Source: Sternotherus odoratus
Taxonomy: Eukaryota > Chordata > Testudines > Kinosternidae
Reading direction: 5' to 3'
Assembly: GCA_032164245.1 (NCBI GenBank)
Contig: JAVMKO010000001.1
Span: 15,971,603-16,035,602 of the forward strand
DNA: 64,000 bases
A model generated the notes under the pieces. That model had not been told where the DNA came from. It ran no database searches and saw only the letters and a program-made list of their open reading frames with translations. Position numbers and translations under genes: made by a program. Below, in pieces: positions 23,506 through 36,690 of this stretch (positions within the stretch are counted from its first letter, which is position 1; each line of letters begins with the position of its first letter).

Positions 23506-24949
23506 AGTACAGGTTGCCACCTTCAAAAGGAAGGTTCTCTATCATTTGGCCCATATCTGGTATTCTTAAAGCTTGGACCCATGAATCCCTGTACCAGTAG
23601 ATGGAGGTAGCCATTGAGTGTTCCGCAGTTTCTGATGCCTCTAACACTGCTTGTAGTGACATTTGAGTTACCAGTGGTCCCAGAGATACAATAAATGTTT
23701 AGTTCCTTCCCTTGTTTTTGTTTTGCTTTGTTTTGTTTTTGAGGGATTTTCTCTGTAAACTATGATACCTTGCCCCAATTCGAGTAATAATACTTTCCCA
23801 GGAGTGCCTAGTGACTTGAGAGGCACATCTTCAGACTTGATGATGGTAAATTTTCCTGCCATATAAACCTTTTTTTGTTGAGTCATGTTGGAGGTCCCCA
23901 CTGTCTGGACCTTTCACACACAGTTGCCGCTATCAGAGACCCTGAAGCTCAGTGCATGTAGGAACTTGATAGCTGCTACCTTCCTTCTTAGATGTAGGTG
24001 CCACAGATGCTGAGTCAGACTCTTTTTGAGGAGGGGGAGAGGTAGTTCCAATAGCCCCACAGTAATAGGCATGACAAGCTTTCCATGCATGGGGTAACTA
24101 AATCCACAGGAATTTCTCAGCATGCCACATGATGCAAAACATTCCTAAAATATTTTAAAATTGCCATGATCAGTGGGAGTGGAGGGCATTACTGCATTGT
24201 CTGGTGAGGAAGAGGAGATCACTACTGGGATCAAATGCTCTTCCGTCTCCCATAGCTATTCTCCCTCAGGTTCCTGCCCTGGTGAACAAGGTCAGCCTGT
24301 GACATCAGCCCCTCTTGAGTGATGCTACAAAGTTTTTTAGGGGAGGGAGACCTCACTCTGGGGAGGGGTCATCAGTAAAGTTAGGCCTCCTGTATGGTTG
24401 CATACCGCCAAGATTGCCTATTGTAGGAGTAAGGGCCTGTGGACTGAGGGTGTGGATATCAATGGATCTATGTTTACAGTGGTGGCTCCTGGTTTCTCTG
24501 TCAAATAGTAGGGGTCATATGAATGGGAACAAGGAGAATGGGAGCAGGGATTCCTGCCTACTGTGCCCTGAAATGGAGGAAGAAAATGAGCATGGCTCCT
24601 CTAGTAGAAAGCCTATCCCATCTAGGGTTCTAATTCAACTTGCATTACCCCTCTTTCTCTCCTCCCACCCGACCCCACAAGAGAGCTGACTGGTATTGTA
24701 GCAAAACTGGTAATTGGTACTGAAGTAAAATGTATTGTAACGGCTCAGACGAGTAATGGTGACTGAAATGTAATGGTGGTCACCACAAAGTCACTTGGTA
24801 CCGAAAATAACTTTGGTGTCTGGAAAGCATGTGTGCTGCAGGGATCAGCACAACAGTAACGGGCTCTAGGGTCATCAGCTCTGCGTGCACCAATGTCTGT
24901 GCCAACACCTATGAGGGGTAAAGTGTGGGCTGCTGTCTGAGATGGTACT
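23506..24949. other. repeat-like intronic sequence, unassigned
   Basis: The composition (C/T-rich patches, GGTACTGAAG and GGTACCGAAA motifs near 24715-24800) suggests decayed mobile DNA. I see no recognisable coding motif on either strand. The several open frames of 60-124 codons lack domains and are likely chance. Confidence 0.45.
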
Positions 24950-25335
24950 GAAGGTGCCCAGTGACCAAATTTTCCTGGCGGCAATTTAAAGGGCCTGGAG
25001 TGGTAGAGGCAGTGTGAGCCCTGGACCCTTTAAATAATGCCTGAACCCTGCTGTCGGAGTCCTGGGGAGGCGGCAGTGGGGCTCCAGCGGTGATTTAAAG
25101 GGCCCGGGGTGGTAGAAGCAGCAGGACCCCCAGAACCTTTAAATAGCCACCGGAGCCCCACTACCACTACCCCAGGGCTCTGGTGGCAATTTAAAGGGCC
25201 CGGGGCACTAGCCACGGCAGGGAGCCCCAGGCCCTTTAAATTGCCACCTGGGGAAGCCAGTCCACCCTGGTACGGCACACCTGCTCTTGCCGGTGTGCCG
25301 TATCAGGGCGTACCAGCTTACTTGCACCTCTGACT
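24950..25335. mobile_element. GC-rich non-autonomous element with three TTTAAAGGG hairpins
   Basis: Three modules of 50-51 bp each begin TTTAAAGGGCC and end (CC)CTTTAAA: 24985-25034, 25094-25143 and 25190-25240. The stems enclose purine/pyrimidine-rich loops. The right side continues GGTACGGCACACC, then CGGTGTGCCGTATCAGGGCGTACC (a further hairpin, 25270-25306), and ends near TTGCACCTCTGA. The family is the same as 5016-5418, where one hairpin survives. The left end is not defined. Confidence 0.6.
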
Positions 25336-26704
25336 ACAGTGTAGGAACCACTGGTATAAAGAAAATAAAATCCAGGCAAAGCACTTTAAAAATGTTGCAT
25401 AATTCACTTTTTCTTTACAGTCGCAGCATAAATATTTGTATTTGCTTGGTGCAATAATTACTGACACAATTCTACTCCTCCTGTCCTTATTATCCAGCAG
25501 GAGGGTCAGGGGTTTACATAATAAAACAGAATAAAAATTCCATTAAATATACTGCATGAAATGGTCTCTCTGGGGGAATCAGTCAATTACAAGGACACCC
25601 CCATTGTCCAGTTCCTGATCAGTACTACCAGCAGTTTTTAAACAGTAAATGTGACTTCGACACAGGAACTCAAATATCTCATTTAACTATTTGACTTACT
25701 CTTATTAATATATTGAGTGTGACCCATTTCTATCATCTGCAGGACATCCTATCACCTCCATAGCAGTCTACATGGTAAACAACTGATCTGCCAGAAGCAG
25801 AATAGCATGGAAGAATATAATTTTGGTGATGAAAAAGGAGTTTTTTCAATACGACATATAAATACCCCATGTAGTAATGCCAAGGTACCAATAACAAAGC
25901 ATGCTCAAGTTCAGCAGATCACTTTAGTATACAGGTGGCTCTATGGGCTGCATACCCGAGGTCAGAATCAGACTTGTGATATTATCTAGAACTGAGGCCC
26001 ATAGTTCAGAAATAAGTACTGCTAGTTCTCAGTGAGGGAAACTCAAATCAAAATGTATTCTTCTTCTCCCCCGCCCCCATCCCCATTTCTAGCAGCTAAA
26101 ACAAAAACATTAGTTTCTGATGCTTTGAAACCAAAAGATAGGAAGAAAACAAGAATATTGTGGGGGTGGATAAAGAGAAGAGACAGTCCCACACACAACT
26201 TCAAAGAAGAATGTTGGAACTTTAACGATCTGTCTGGGAAGATGAATGAGACTTCAAGCAAAAACAGCATTGTTAGCATGACCCTGGTGTTAGGTGTGGA
26301 AGGCAAATGCACTTGGTGATGAATCACTATCTGACAAAAAGGGTGCATCTTAGAACAGCAGCAAAAGCAGTATTACATTCTTTTTGCTAGATGCTGGTCT
26401 TTCATCTCATCCACTTACCACCTTGAAAGCTTGTTCCTTCCGCCAACAGAACTTGGTCCTATAAAAGAGATCCCTTCGCCCTCGTCTCTCGTGATTTGAC
26501 CTCTCAATTACATTTAATTTATTCTATTATTCTATTATTTCTACTGCCCATTTTCAGTCTCAGCGTTCATAATGTGGATACCCTACTTCTGTAGATGGTT
26601 TACATTACCAACTGTTTTTGGCAAGGATTCTTTTTTCATTGCATTTCCATAGCATCTCTTCTCTACAACATAACTTTGTCTAATCATTAGCCTGTCTACT
26701 AGGC
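25336..26704. other. intronic sequence, nothing recognised
   Basis: AT-rich, without genes or recognisable repeats. Opposed open frames at 26032-26348 show no domain and look like chance. Confidence 0.5.
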
Positions 26705-26905
26705 TTTCAGGGATGTCTACACTCAAGTAAAAAGACCCCAAAGCACTGAGTTTCAGAGCCTGAGTCAGCTGACTGGAGCTCACAGGGTATTTGCTGTGGG
26801 GCTAAAAAGTGAAGTGTGGACTTCTGGCTTGGGTTGGACCCTGGGCTGTGGGACCCTCCCCCAAGCCTGACTATTTACACTGCAAACTCAGAGCCTTGTG
26901 AGCCT
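26705..26905. repeat. short interspersed repeat ('GATGTCTACACT' type)
   Basis: Starts GGGATGTCTACACTCAAG, contains GAGTCAGCTGACTGGAGCTC and GTTGGACCCTGGGCTGTGGGACC, and ends in a decayed opposite arm. I recognise the layout from turtle DNA as a small transposon-like repeat. No ORF; class unknown. Confidence 0.5.
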
Positions 26906-26924
26906 AATTCAAACAGTCACAGAA

Positions 26925-29130
26925 ATGTAGAGCTGGAAAAGACCTTGAAGTCCTCAAGTTCAGGCCCCCGTTCAGAAGCATAACCAAATAAACCTAGCCC
27001 TTCTCTAACAGGTGTTTATCCAACTTGTTTTTAAAAGCTTCCAATGACTGGTAATCCCCATCCCTCCTTGGAAACCTATTCCAGTCTTTAACTCCCCTTA
27101 CAGTTAGAAACTTTTCTCCTCATATCCAATCTAAATCTCCCTTGCCACAGATTAAGCCCACTATATCTTGTCATAACTTCAGTGGACATGGAGAACAATT
27201 GTCACTGTCTCTTTATACCAGCCCTTAGTCTACTGAAGACTGTTATCATAGCCCCCTAAGTCTTCTTTTTTTTTTTTTTTTTAAGATTAACATTCCCAGT
27301 TTTTTCAATCTTTCCCCATAGGTAAAGTTTTCTAAACCTTTCATTTTGCTGCTCTTCTCTAAACACCGTACAATTTGTCCACATCTTTCCTAAATTGGGG
27401 TGCCCAGAACTGGACACAGTACTCCAGCTGGAATCTCACCAGGAGTGAGTAGAGCTGAATAATAACCTCCTGTGGCTTCTGTACAACACTCCTGTTAATA
27501 CATCTGGAATCATATTAGCTTTTTTTGCAGCTGCATAACATTGATGTCTCATTCCATTTGTGGTTCCCAGATCCTTTTTAGCATCTCTACCACCTAGCCA
27601 GGAATTCTCCATTTTGTAGTGGTGCATTTGATTTTTTTCCTTCCTAAGTGATGTATTTGTCTTTACTAAATTTCTTCTTGTGGAGTTCAGATCAATTCTC
27701 AAATCTGTCAAGATCATTTTTTAAATTTTATACCTGTTCTCTAAAGTGCTTGCACCCCTCCCAGCTTGGTGTCATCTGGAAATGTTATATGCACACTCTC
27801 CTCTCCATTATCCAAATCATTAATGAAAATATTGAATAGTACCACACCTGGGACTGACCCCTGCAGGATCCCCACTAGATACACCCTCCCAGTTTGAGAG
27901 CAAACTACTGATCACTACTCTTTGAGAATAGTCTTTCAACCAATTGTGTAACCACTTTATAGTAACTTAATCTAGAGCACATTTCTTGATTTGCTTATGA
28001 GAATGTCATGAGGAACTGTGTCATAGACCTTATTAAATTCAAGTTACCTTACGTCTACTTCTTCCCCCCTACCCACTAGGTCCAGTGCTTAATTTGTAAT
28101 GAAAGAGGTGCCATGTCTCAAGAAATTGTTTTATTTCATAACTAACATGGCAAGCCCAGAGGTGCTGGGGCTATGAACTATTTACCCTAGAAGTGATGGA
28201 GCTCAGATCCAGCAAGCCCTGGCACAAACTAATCACTGAGTATGCCAGTAATCCTATCAAATGAGGGAATTCAATTGATTTGGCATGATTTGTTTGTGAC
28301 CAATCCATGCTATCTATTCCTTATAACACTATTATCCTCCAGGTATTTTCAAACTGATTGTTTAATAATTTGCCCCAGTATCTTGCCCCAGGTATTGAAG
28401 TTGGGTTGACTTGTCTACGATTCCCCAGGTCCTCCTTGTTCCAATTTTAAAGACAGATAGTATGTTTGCCCTTCTCCAGTCTTCTGGGACCTCTCTCATC
28501 CTCCAGGAGTTCACAAAGATGATTGTGGCTAATGGTTCTGAGATTGCTTCAGCTAGTTCCTCAAGTACTCTAGGATGAACTTTGTCTGGCTCTGCTGACT
28601 TGAAAATATCTAGTTTGTCTAAATATTTTTTAATCTGGTCTTTCAGTATTTTGACTTTATTTCCACCCCGATTGTCAATATTAAATCTGTCATTAAACTT
28701 TTTAGTAGGCATAAACATGTCAGCTTTCTTGATGTCATCAATTATTAGCTCTCCTTCCCCACTAAGTAGAGGACCAACACTCTCCTTCATCGTTCTCTTC
28801 TTCCTAATGTTTTTGTACAGAATCTCTTCCAATTGTCCTTTATGTCTTTTTCAAGGTAGAACTCATTCTGTGCCTTAGTCTTTCTGGTTTTGTCCCTACA
28901 TGCTTGTGCCGTTCTTTTGTTCTCCTCCTTATCCATTTGACTATGTTTCCACTTCTTGGATGATTCCTTTTTGCTTTTACAGTCACTAAAGAACTCCTGA
29001 TTTAGTTATACTGGCCTCTTACTAGTCTTCCTATGTTTCCTTTGCATTGGAACAGTTTACAGTTGTGCCTTGAATATTGTCTCCTTCAGGAACTGCCAGT
29101 TCTCCTGAACTCAGTCAGTTGACCTGGGCT
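26925..29130 (-). mobile_element. old CR1 LINE, near 2.2 kb, decayed
   Basis: On the minus strand it starts near 29130 and runs to the 3' tail at about 26925. The best-preserved part, 28832-28400, encodes RT N-terminal sequence with HPRVLEELAEAISEPLATI and WRMREVPEDWRRANILSVF. A later frame at 27717-27560 holds KKDLGTTNGMRHQCYAAAKKAN, the counterpart of the CR1 segment after the catalytic box. Frames are broken many times, and a run of about 18 T (27266-27284, A on the coding strand) lies within. A 156-bp MITE (28083-28238) splits it. It is clearly older than the CR1 at 55581-56775. Confidence 0.83.
28083..28238. mobile_element. 156-bp MITE nested in the old CR1
   Basis: Begins CAGTGCTTAATTTGT (28083-28097) and ends ACAAACTAATCACTG (28224-28238), inverted repeats with two mismatches. 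The CR1 sequence resumes exactly after it, next to imperfect 8-bp flanks ACTAGGTC (28075-28082) and AGTATGCC (28239-28246), 5 of 8 matching. Size and ends fit a non-autonomous hAT. It inserted after the CR1. Confidence 0.72.
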
Positions 29131-31389
29131 AGTCATGGCCCTGTCACTGATCTTTTATTACGATGTAGGGACACTCACAAAAAGACCTGATTCAAGTTTT
29201 TTCTAAATGGGGGTCCTATTTATTTTAGCCACTGTTAGAATAAAATGATGCAGAAAAGCAGGTCTCAGATACATCCTGCACTATACACATAGGATGTGAG
29301 CCTCAAATCCAGCATAGTTCCTTGTGCTGTTACATTAATAACAATCAATATGAATAAAGAATTGTATTAGTGTATGTGGAGGGAGTCAAGTTAAACATGT
29401 ATAACTAAATACATTTTCTGTGGTAACATACTTATCACAATTATTGACTTCACTTAAAGCCTGATCCTGCTTCACTGAAGTCAATCAAAGCTTTGCTATT
29501 AACTTGAATATGACCAGGGCCTTTGAATATCATTCAGACACACAGCACAAAGATCGGCTTCTTATGGGGCACTGGGAGGTTGAAATCCATCACCCCCAAC
29601 TCACAGGCAGACCAAAGAGCGGCAACCTTTTCCCACCTATTCCATCCTATGGGCCAGCAGAATGTTTGTAGCCCCTCTGTATCCCAAATCCAAGAATTCT
29701 AGGGTCTGGTGTCCATATACATGCAAACACAGTAATTCCTCTTCTAGTTTGCCTCTAGCAATGGCTGTTTACGCTTAACTCTGGGACTATCAGACCCCTC
29801 TCCTTCCTTTGGATGAACAATTTACAGCATGAGGGGCCTTATGCAAGCTCTCCACATCTGGGTACTATCAGCCTTAGGAACTGTGATCTATGGTTCACTA
29901 ACACTGGAGAAGTATTGTGCAGGCATGGAGGGGACATTACGGGATATGCCTGGGGTAAGGACAATCTATGTGAGAGAGGATAGTCATTGACCATACTTTT
30001 GCATATTTGTGAAGGCTGTTCTTGCTATCCCTGGAAGTGATAATCTGCAGGGATCACTGGCCAAGATACAGACCCCTATTACTAAACGTTTGCTATTTTC
30101 TGCATCTAAAAGCTGATCATGGCCTGAATTATGGAAATTATGCAATGATGGTAGCACAGACTGGTTACAATACACTTGGTATTTACAGTTTCTTCTGTAC
30201 AATTTTATTCACCAAAGGGCTTGTTAATTACATTAAACCAATGTGAGAACCAGGTCAATATATTCTGAACAACAACAACAAGCCACTACTGTTAGATTAC
30301 TGAACAGCTCAGTTTTGCTCATTGAGTGCTATTGATTTTTTGGCAGAAAGAAAGAAAAAGAACAGATGGTAAAAGAAATAAATTAAGCTGCCGGTGATGG
30401 AATACAATATCACACTGAATTATAAAAAATGATGATCTCCAATCCCTTTAAATAGGCATTTGCATACAGTACAAGTAGCGTGTATTGTACAAGGCCTTAG
30501 CTGATTGTTTCAGAACCTCACTATAAATGGCTTATTTTCCAGTCACTGGAAATTTTGCATTTAATTTTATTCCCAAACCGAAATCAGAATGCTAATCCAA
30601 GGCAATTTGCAGGGGGTGAGATGGGTGCATTGTGCAGTGGTCTCATCAAAAGGCAAAAGCTTTTAGCATGTTAAAAAAACACCCAAACCTCACTGTATTT
30701 CTTTACTGATAGCTTCATCACTGAAGAGCCTAGGTATATTGTAAAGCAGAGAGCTGGGTTATTGAAAAACATGGATTCAGATTTTTAATAAAGGTTTTCA
30801 CATTATTCCTTGTCCATAGCCTGAAGAACTTTTAATGAATTTAAAAAAAACCCAGTACATTTTGGAAAGAAATGTAAAAGATGCTAATGAAGGCAAGGGG
30901 CCAGTGTAATTCTATACAGGCTGCAGAACAGACTTAAATTCCATATGTAGGATTGAAGCGAATAAAAAAGGGTGGGGGGGGGGGGTAGGAGTCCTAGTGT
31001 GACAAATGCCATTCATCCTCTTCCTCCAGATCTCAATTTGATCCTTCAGTATGAACACAATTCTTTTAAAAGTGATTTAATCAGCATTTGGAATTGTACA
31101 GAGAAGAAGGGTGTACTTAGATACCAAGAGCTAGGTGTCTTATAACATATGATATCTTATTTTTACAGATGGTATAAGATTATTATTATTATTTTGTATA
31201 AAACACAAGTTACTGACCATGGTTTAATGTGCCCTGAAACCAGATCACATAGGAAACAAAATACATGTAGTTTATTTGAAGGAAACTGCTTAAATAGAAT
31301 TTTCACTTGGTCCTGAGTTAAAGTACACCACGGCTGTTTTAATCTCTTATGCTATAATTGCTTATTAAAAATATGATTTAGGTACTTTT
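29131..31389. other. intronic sequence, little recognisable
   Basis: No gene is visible. There is a weak palindromic repeat at 29458-29515 (CCTGATCCTGCTTCACTGAAGTCAATC), a run of 12 G at 30974-30985, and a short TTA-rich stretch near 31180. The open frames at 29984-30246 carry no known domain. Confidence 0.5.
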
Positions 31390-31556
31390 ATTTTTTCAAT
31401 CTCAAAGCACTTTACAGAGGTGATTAAGTATCAAAATCTCCACTGTAGAGATGGGGTATGGAAATGTTCAATAATCTGCACAAGGCCACAGAATAAGTCA
31501 GTGGCAAAACTGGACTGAACCCATCTTTTCTGAAAGCCAGTTCTATATCTTATTTA
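31390..31556 (+). mobile_element. L3/MIR-type tail fragment
   Basis: TCAATCTCAAAGCACTTTACAGAGGTGATTAAGTA, then CTGTAGAGATGGGGTATGG, then CACAAGGCCACAGAATAAGTCAGTGGCAAA is the ancient LINE/SINE tail that pairs a 'caaagcactttacaa' start with 'aaggtcacacag..agtcagtggcag'. Heavily diverged. Confidence 0.65.
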
Positions 31557-34500
31557 GAGTTTGGTGAACTTAAAAAAGTAAAACATTTGGTGTTGATTTG
31601 GAGAAGCACCCAGAACGCTGAAATCCTTACATCACTTAAATCAATGACAACCATCTAATTGACATAAATGGAGCCAGGATTCCACCCTGAATATTTCGCT
31701 TATTTGAGATACCGGTACTCCAACGCCTTGGGCCTGCAAAGGTGGCCTGAAAATCCCATACACATGAGATGAAGAGACATCTGGTCCTTCTTGCTTCTAG
31801 TTAATTCATAAATACTGCAAGAAAAGCTTGCCTTGCGGGCAGTTTTATTTCCAGTCCCTGAAGAACGACAGAGGGGCACAAAAGCGAAATATAATTTAGA
31901 GGGAATGCTTGTTAGAATATTTTCACGACACAAAAGATTTGACAAAGTTCTGGTGATGGTTCATGCTTTTTTTGTTCTGGTATCCAAGCCAATTCATCTC
32001 TCCTTAGTCTCCAGAAGATATCTCTACTCAAAACATCCTTGATTTGGCTCTAATTCACCGTATGTCATAAATCAGAAAGTACAGTAAATATCTCAAAACT
32101 TTACAGATGTGATGACACAAGCCCAGTGAGATTTCAAAACAATGTATAGAATGTAGCAAGGGTGAGCAGACCACAAAACATGTAGAGCTGGGATTGGCCA
32201 ACTTGTTTTGACTTGGCATCAATGCTTAGATTCAAGGGGCATGATTCTCCAGGATGTGAAACATCCGGAGTCCCCATTGATTTCAGCTGGGGTTGAGCAC
32301 CTTCAAATCATCTGAAAATTATATTAAAAGATAAGAGGTGACTCAAATACAAAAGACTAGATTAGGGTGATTTGATAGACACAGGGAGCATTTGGTATCA
32401 ATTCTTCACGGGTTCTAAAGTTAGTTATCACTTTGTCCTGGTTATGCTTAGAAGAAACTATCAAATAAGTCGCAGTGGAAGGATGGAGGAAATTTAAAAT
32501 CCTATTTAAATGGGGACAAAACTGTGGCGCTCACATCTTAACAAGGCATGGCAAATCCTACTCTACTTTCATCACAGCTGTCAGACCACAGTTTGCACAG
32601 GGGTGGGGAGAACATATACTTCACTCTATCACAGGGTGTAATAATGACTGCTCTATCATGTATTCCTCCGCACACCTGGCGCCATTCTGACTGCCCCTCT
32701 GCCATTTACACAGCCTGATTTAAGCATCTCCCAGCACCTCCACACTCATAGACTCTTTTATAACAGTACTTACAAACACTCCTCTGCTGCTGCTAGATTT
32801 CAGACAGCCCACAGAGCACTGTGGCAGAGTTTCAGTTGTCTGCTCTCAGTTGTGTTCACCTCAATTTCATTCACTCTTATTCCTGGTTTGTAAAATACAA
32901 TGTGATGATGTTCTCTTAGACTTTGCAACATGGAATTCAGGAGATCCTTTTTTAAATAAAAACAAACCAAAAAACAAACTGATCTCACAATATTGACTGA
33001 AAATATTTGACTTTAATTGTCTTTACTCTGCTGTTAATCTCAGATGTAACTGTTGAAGTGTCTTGTAAATCTACTATTTTCACTCTCCAAAAGTGCTTCC
33101 TGTAAAAGCTGAAAAAAATATCACTATTTATTTGCTTAGTCCCCAAAGTGTGTTAGGTGACTTATAGAGGAACCGCAGAAAAGCACACGGTCTCTGCATT
33201 CTTGATATGCGCAGTTCCCCAGGGATGGTGGTGCAACTCCCCACTCCACTAATATGGTGTGCTGTGCCAAAATGATACAGTCAAGCCCTATGGTGTATAT
33301 CCATGCCCTGTCTCTGAAGGTCTTGATTCAGCCAGGCACTTAAATATATGTTTAACTGTAAGCACACACTTACAACTCATTGAAGTCAATGTGATTTAAG
33401 TAAGTAGACCATGATTCATCCAAGCCTAATCAAGCTTCTCAGGTTAAGGGCTATATGTCTGCAAAGGGTCTAGCACAATGGGCTGGCAGTTCCTCCGGGA
33501 GAATAAGGAATAAAGACCTCTACATTCTACAATATAAATAATAATCAAATGGACAACAATAAAAGAAACACGACAAAAAAACATAATTGAAACCAAGCTG
33601 AAATTTGTCTTCATGGCCCTGAAGTCTGTGAGTTACCTTCTCATAATAACCTGCTTCTGTTTGTGATATTATCTTTCTGCTGGAGAGAACTCCAAAATAT
33701 TACCTTGACAACCAATAAATACATTAATCCATGTGAGATTTTTCCCTTGAAATACTTTCTATATTGGAAGTGTTATGTAGGAGGTAAAATTCAGCTGGAA
33801 CTGGAAGGGTTGTACTGAAGTTATCATCAGCCTTTTCCCCGAATTTTGCAGCACAAGCAAATTGCGAGCGCTCATGTATATACAACCAAATTCACTACTG
33901 CATTAAATGGGTACAGCTTCTGTGCCTATTTACACTGATGAGAATTTGGCTGAGAGTTTCACCTTCCCTTTGGACCCCCTTAGCATCATATAGAGACATT
34001 AGCCCAATGTTAAAAAAAAAAAAAAATCTGTGCAAAGACATAAATAACTTGTGCAGGAATGTGTACTTTGTTATTTTTGCACTCTTGGTCCTGATTCTCA
34101 ACGGCCTTATAAATTTAAACCACACAATTCACAAAAGAAAGCACAAACTCAACAATTAAATTAAAATACATCTTATCTGGAAACCATCTGTGCAAAAGTT
34201 GGGCATTGAATCTTCCCTTACAACTCAAAGACTTGTGCTCTGACAACCTTTTGGGAATAGCAAATTCTACATCCGATAACCCTCCATTAGAAAGCCCCAG
34301 ACAAAAAAAATATTGTGATACTTTGCTTCATCACCCCATTTGACCTCAGTTGTTGTGGCTGAGCTTGGATAGAGAACTAGTCCCTAAGTTAGTTATACCC
34401 AAAGTCATATAGTGATTGATGTCCTGATTCAGAATCCATTGAAGTCAGCGGAAAGACTCTCATTGACTTAAATGGGATTTGGATGAGCTTATTATAGATC

Positions 34501-35689
34501 ATTATCAATGACTTAAATAACCCAGACGCTAGTAGGGAACCAGTGCAGTAGCAAGCAGGACATCGGATTCCACAGGCACCACCTGTTATGAGAATAACCC
34601 AAAACCCATTGAAGTCAATGGGTAGCTTTCCATAGACTTTGGATCAGAGTGCAGAACAGTAATCCAATATGGAGGTGACAAAGGTTAGAATGACTACAGC
34701 AAGGTCCACATCCAGGTTTTGTTGTGCTAAGCACAGTTGAAAATAATTACATACATTATATTTGTATCCATTGGGCAAACACTTCTGAGCATTTGTCAGT
34801 GTGAAATAACCCATTGCTTGGGTCTCCTAAGATATGAAGTGAACCATAATGTGTTATTTCAAAATAACACACAGCTTGCCACTTAATATTATGAACTATG
34901 CTGCATTTGAATAAAGCGACAATGGAAATGAATACTTAAATCAAGGAAAGAGCAATTCAAGTGACGGAGAAATTCCCCTTTTGTAGTCTTTAGGGGAAAT
35001 AAAGGAAACCTTTTGTAAATATGGTTCTTTGTACCAGATTTAACTCCTGGAAAAGGTTAAACCCTTTGGAACAAGTGGATGCCTTTTCTCTAACACTTAT
35101 ACACAGCATGGGATTAACTTTTCAGAAATGTTTTCCATGCCTTGTAACACTCATCATAGTCAGGTATGCCAGAACCTAGGGGATTACACAGCTTGTTTTG
35201 GAAAACAGTCATTCTTCTTTTATGACATCTTGAAGTCCCCTTGGTAATCCGCAGTGTTCCAGTCTATTGACACTGCTAAACACACCTGAATTCATAGATT
35301 ACGAAAAAGAGGGAATGTAAAACATGTCGACAGACAAAGATTTTCAAGTTAAACATAATACCACTATTGCTTCAGAGTAATGGATGATGATAATGAGGAA
35401 CGGTGTCCTTTTCATATTGACTTTATGAAATAGAACCAGCAAAACTGTGGTAGCAGTCTCTGTACATAGAATCCTATATAACATCCAGCATCCACTTAAG
35501 TTTGCAAAATTAGGCTGGAGCTTTATTCTAATTGAAATGCTCACAAGAAAAAAAATTTTAATAGGTTATACTTGTCTCAACAGACATATAGGAAGAATAG
35601 TTTTTCTCATAGTATTTGGGCAGATTTGGGCACAGATTAAATCTGGTATTACTAATATATATATATATATAATTTGTATTATGGGAGTG
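31557..35689. other. intronic sequence with scattered palindromic repeats
   Basis: No gene is visible. Palindromic interspersed repeats occur at about 31612-31690, 32225-32310, 33305-33415 and 34425-34640. The last has two units: CCATTGAAGTCAGCGG facing CTCATTGACTTAAATGGG, then CCCATTGAAGTCAATGGG. A (TA)n run lies at 35655-35672. Remaining sequence is unassigned. Confidence 0.5.
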
Positions 35690-35940
35690 CTTAGTGGCCC
35701 AACCGAGGTCAATACCTCATTGTGTTAGATGCTGTACAAACACATAATAAGAATTCCTTCCCTAAAAGCATACACAGACAAGGCAAAAAAAGTATGGGAG
35801 AAACCAAGCATTATTTTCCCTAATTACAGATGGGAAACTCACTCACAGAGAGATTACACAGAAAGTCACCCGAGTCTAGAATTTAACTAAGATCTCCTAA
35901 CCCTCAATCCAGTACCTTAACCATAGGAGCAGTCTGCTTG
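35690..35940 (+). mobile_element. L3 LINE 3' fragment
   Basis: GTTAGATGCTGTACAAACACATAATAAG, then CAAGGCAAAAAAAGTATGGG, then TTACAGATGGGAAACT, then ACACAGAAAGTCACCCGAGTC, then CCAGTACCTTAACCATAGG follows the order of the L3-type tail. Diverged and non-coding. Confidence 0.72.
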
Positions 35941-36599
35941 AGATTGTAAATTTGTGTGAAAATAGAAAAAAATATTACAAAAAACCCCAAAACAAAATAA
36001 ACAAAGCCGTATCTATTTAAATCTTTCCATGTCTACAAGGTTTGGTTGTAAAACTATAGGAGAGATCAAAGTTGAAGTGGGTCCTTATTTTATCTAAAGT
36101 ATTAATTCATCCCTACATTTTTTCTAGGGGGAAAAAAAGCTGACAAATCGAATCATGAAGACTCCATTTAAATGATACTTCTATAAAATATGAACTATGA
36201 CTAAATTTACTAACAGGATTTCTTTAAATAATTTACTGAATTTTTTGCTACAGAATCTGACATCAATTTTTAATTCTGCCTTTCTTACAATACACATACA
36301 GGACTATATTTGGGCATATATACTAAGGTATGGCTCTGTGTTACAGTGTGGTTTGGAACTGAACAACTCCAGTGGGAGCTTCATAAACCATCATGCCTTC
36401 TGAGGCATAGCTTCATAGTAGAAAGAACTAGAATGGATAAAAATTGGAACTTCTGAACTATGAGGATGGAATGAGGGTGAAAAGTCAAAATAAGAAACCA
36501 TTTTCACAGAATGAAAAGTTCCAAAAATTAAATTCAGAAAGGTCAAAACATTTCCAATCAGTTTGACATTAAACTGCATCTGAATAAGGTCCTCTGCTG

Positions 36600-36690
36600 C
36601 CTCATGGGAGTTGTAGTTCAGCTATCTCATGCCTTTATTTTTCCATGTGGGCCAGGATCCCTGCCAGACTACAGCTTTCATGATGCATTG
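36600..36690. repeat. hairpin repeat with CATGGGAGTTGTAGTTC arms
   Basis: CTCATGGGAGTTGTAGTTC (36601-36619) faces GACTACAGCTTTCATGATGC (36667-36686) in inverted orientation about 45 bp apart. A recognised amniote repeat motif; class not assigned. Confidence 0.6.

Noticed and set aside
23057..24123. Minus-strand open frames in the repeat block as genes
   Set aside because: They overlap the plus-strand transposase fossil or repeats and show no domain or splice context.
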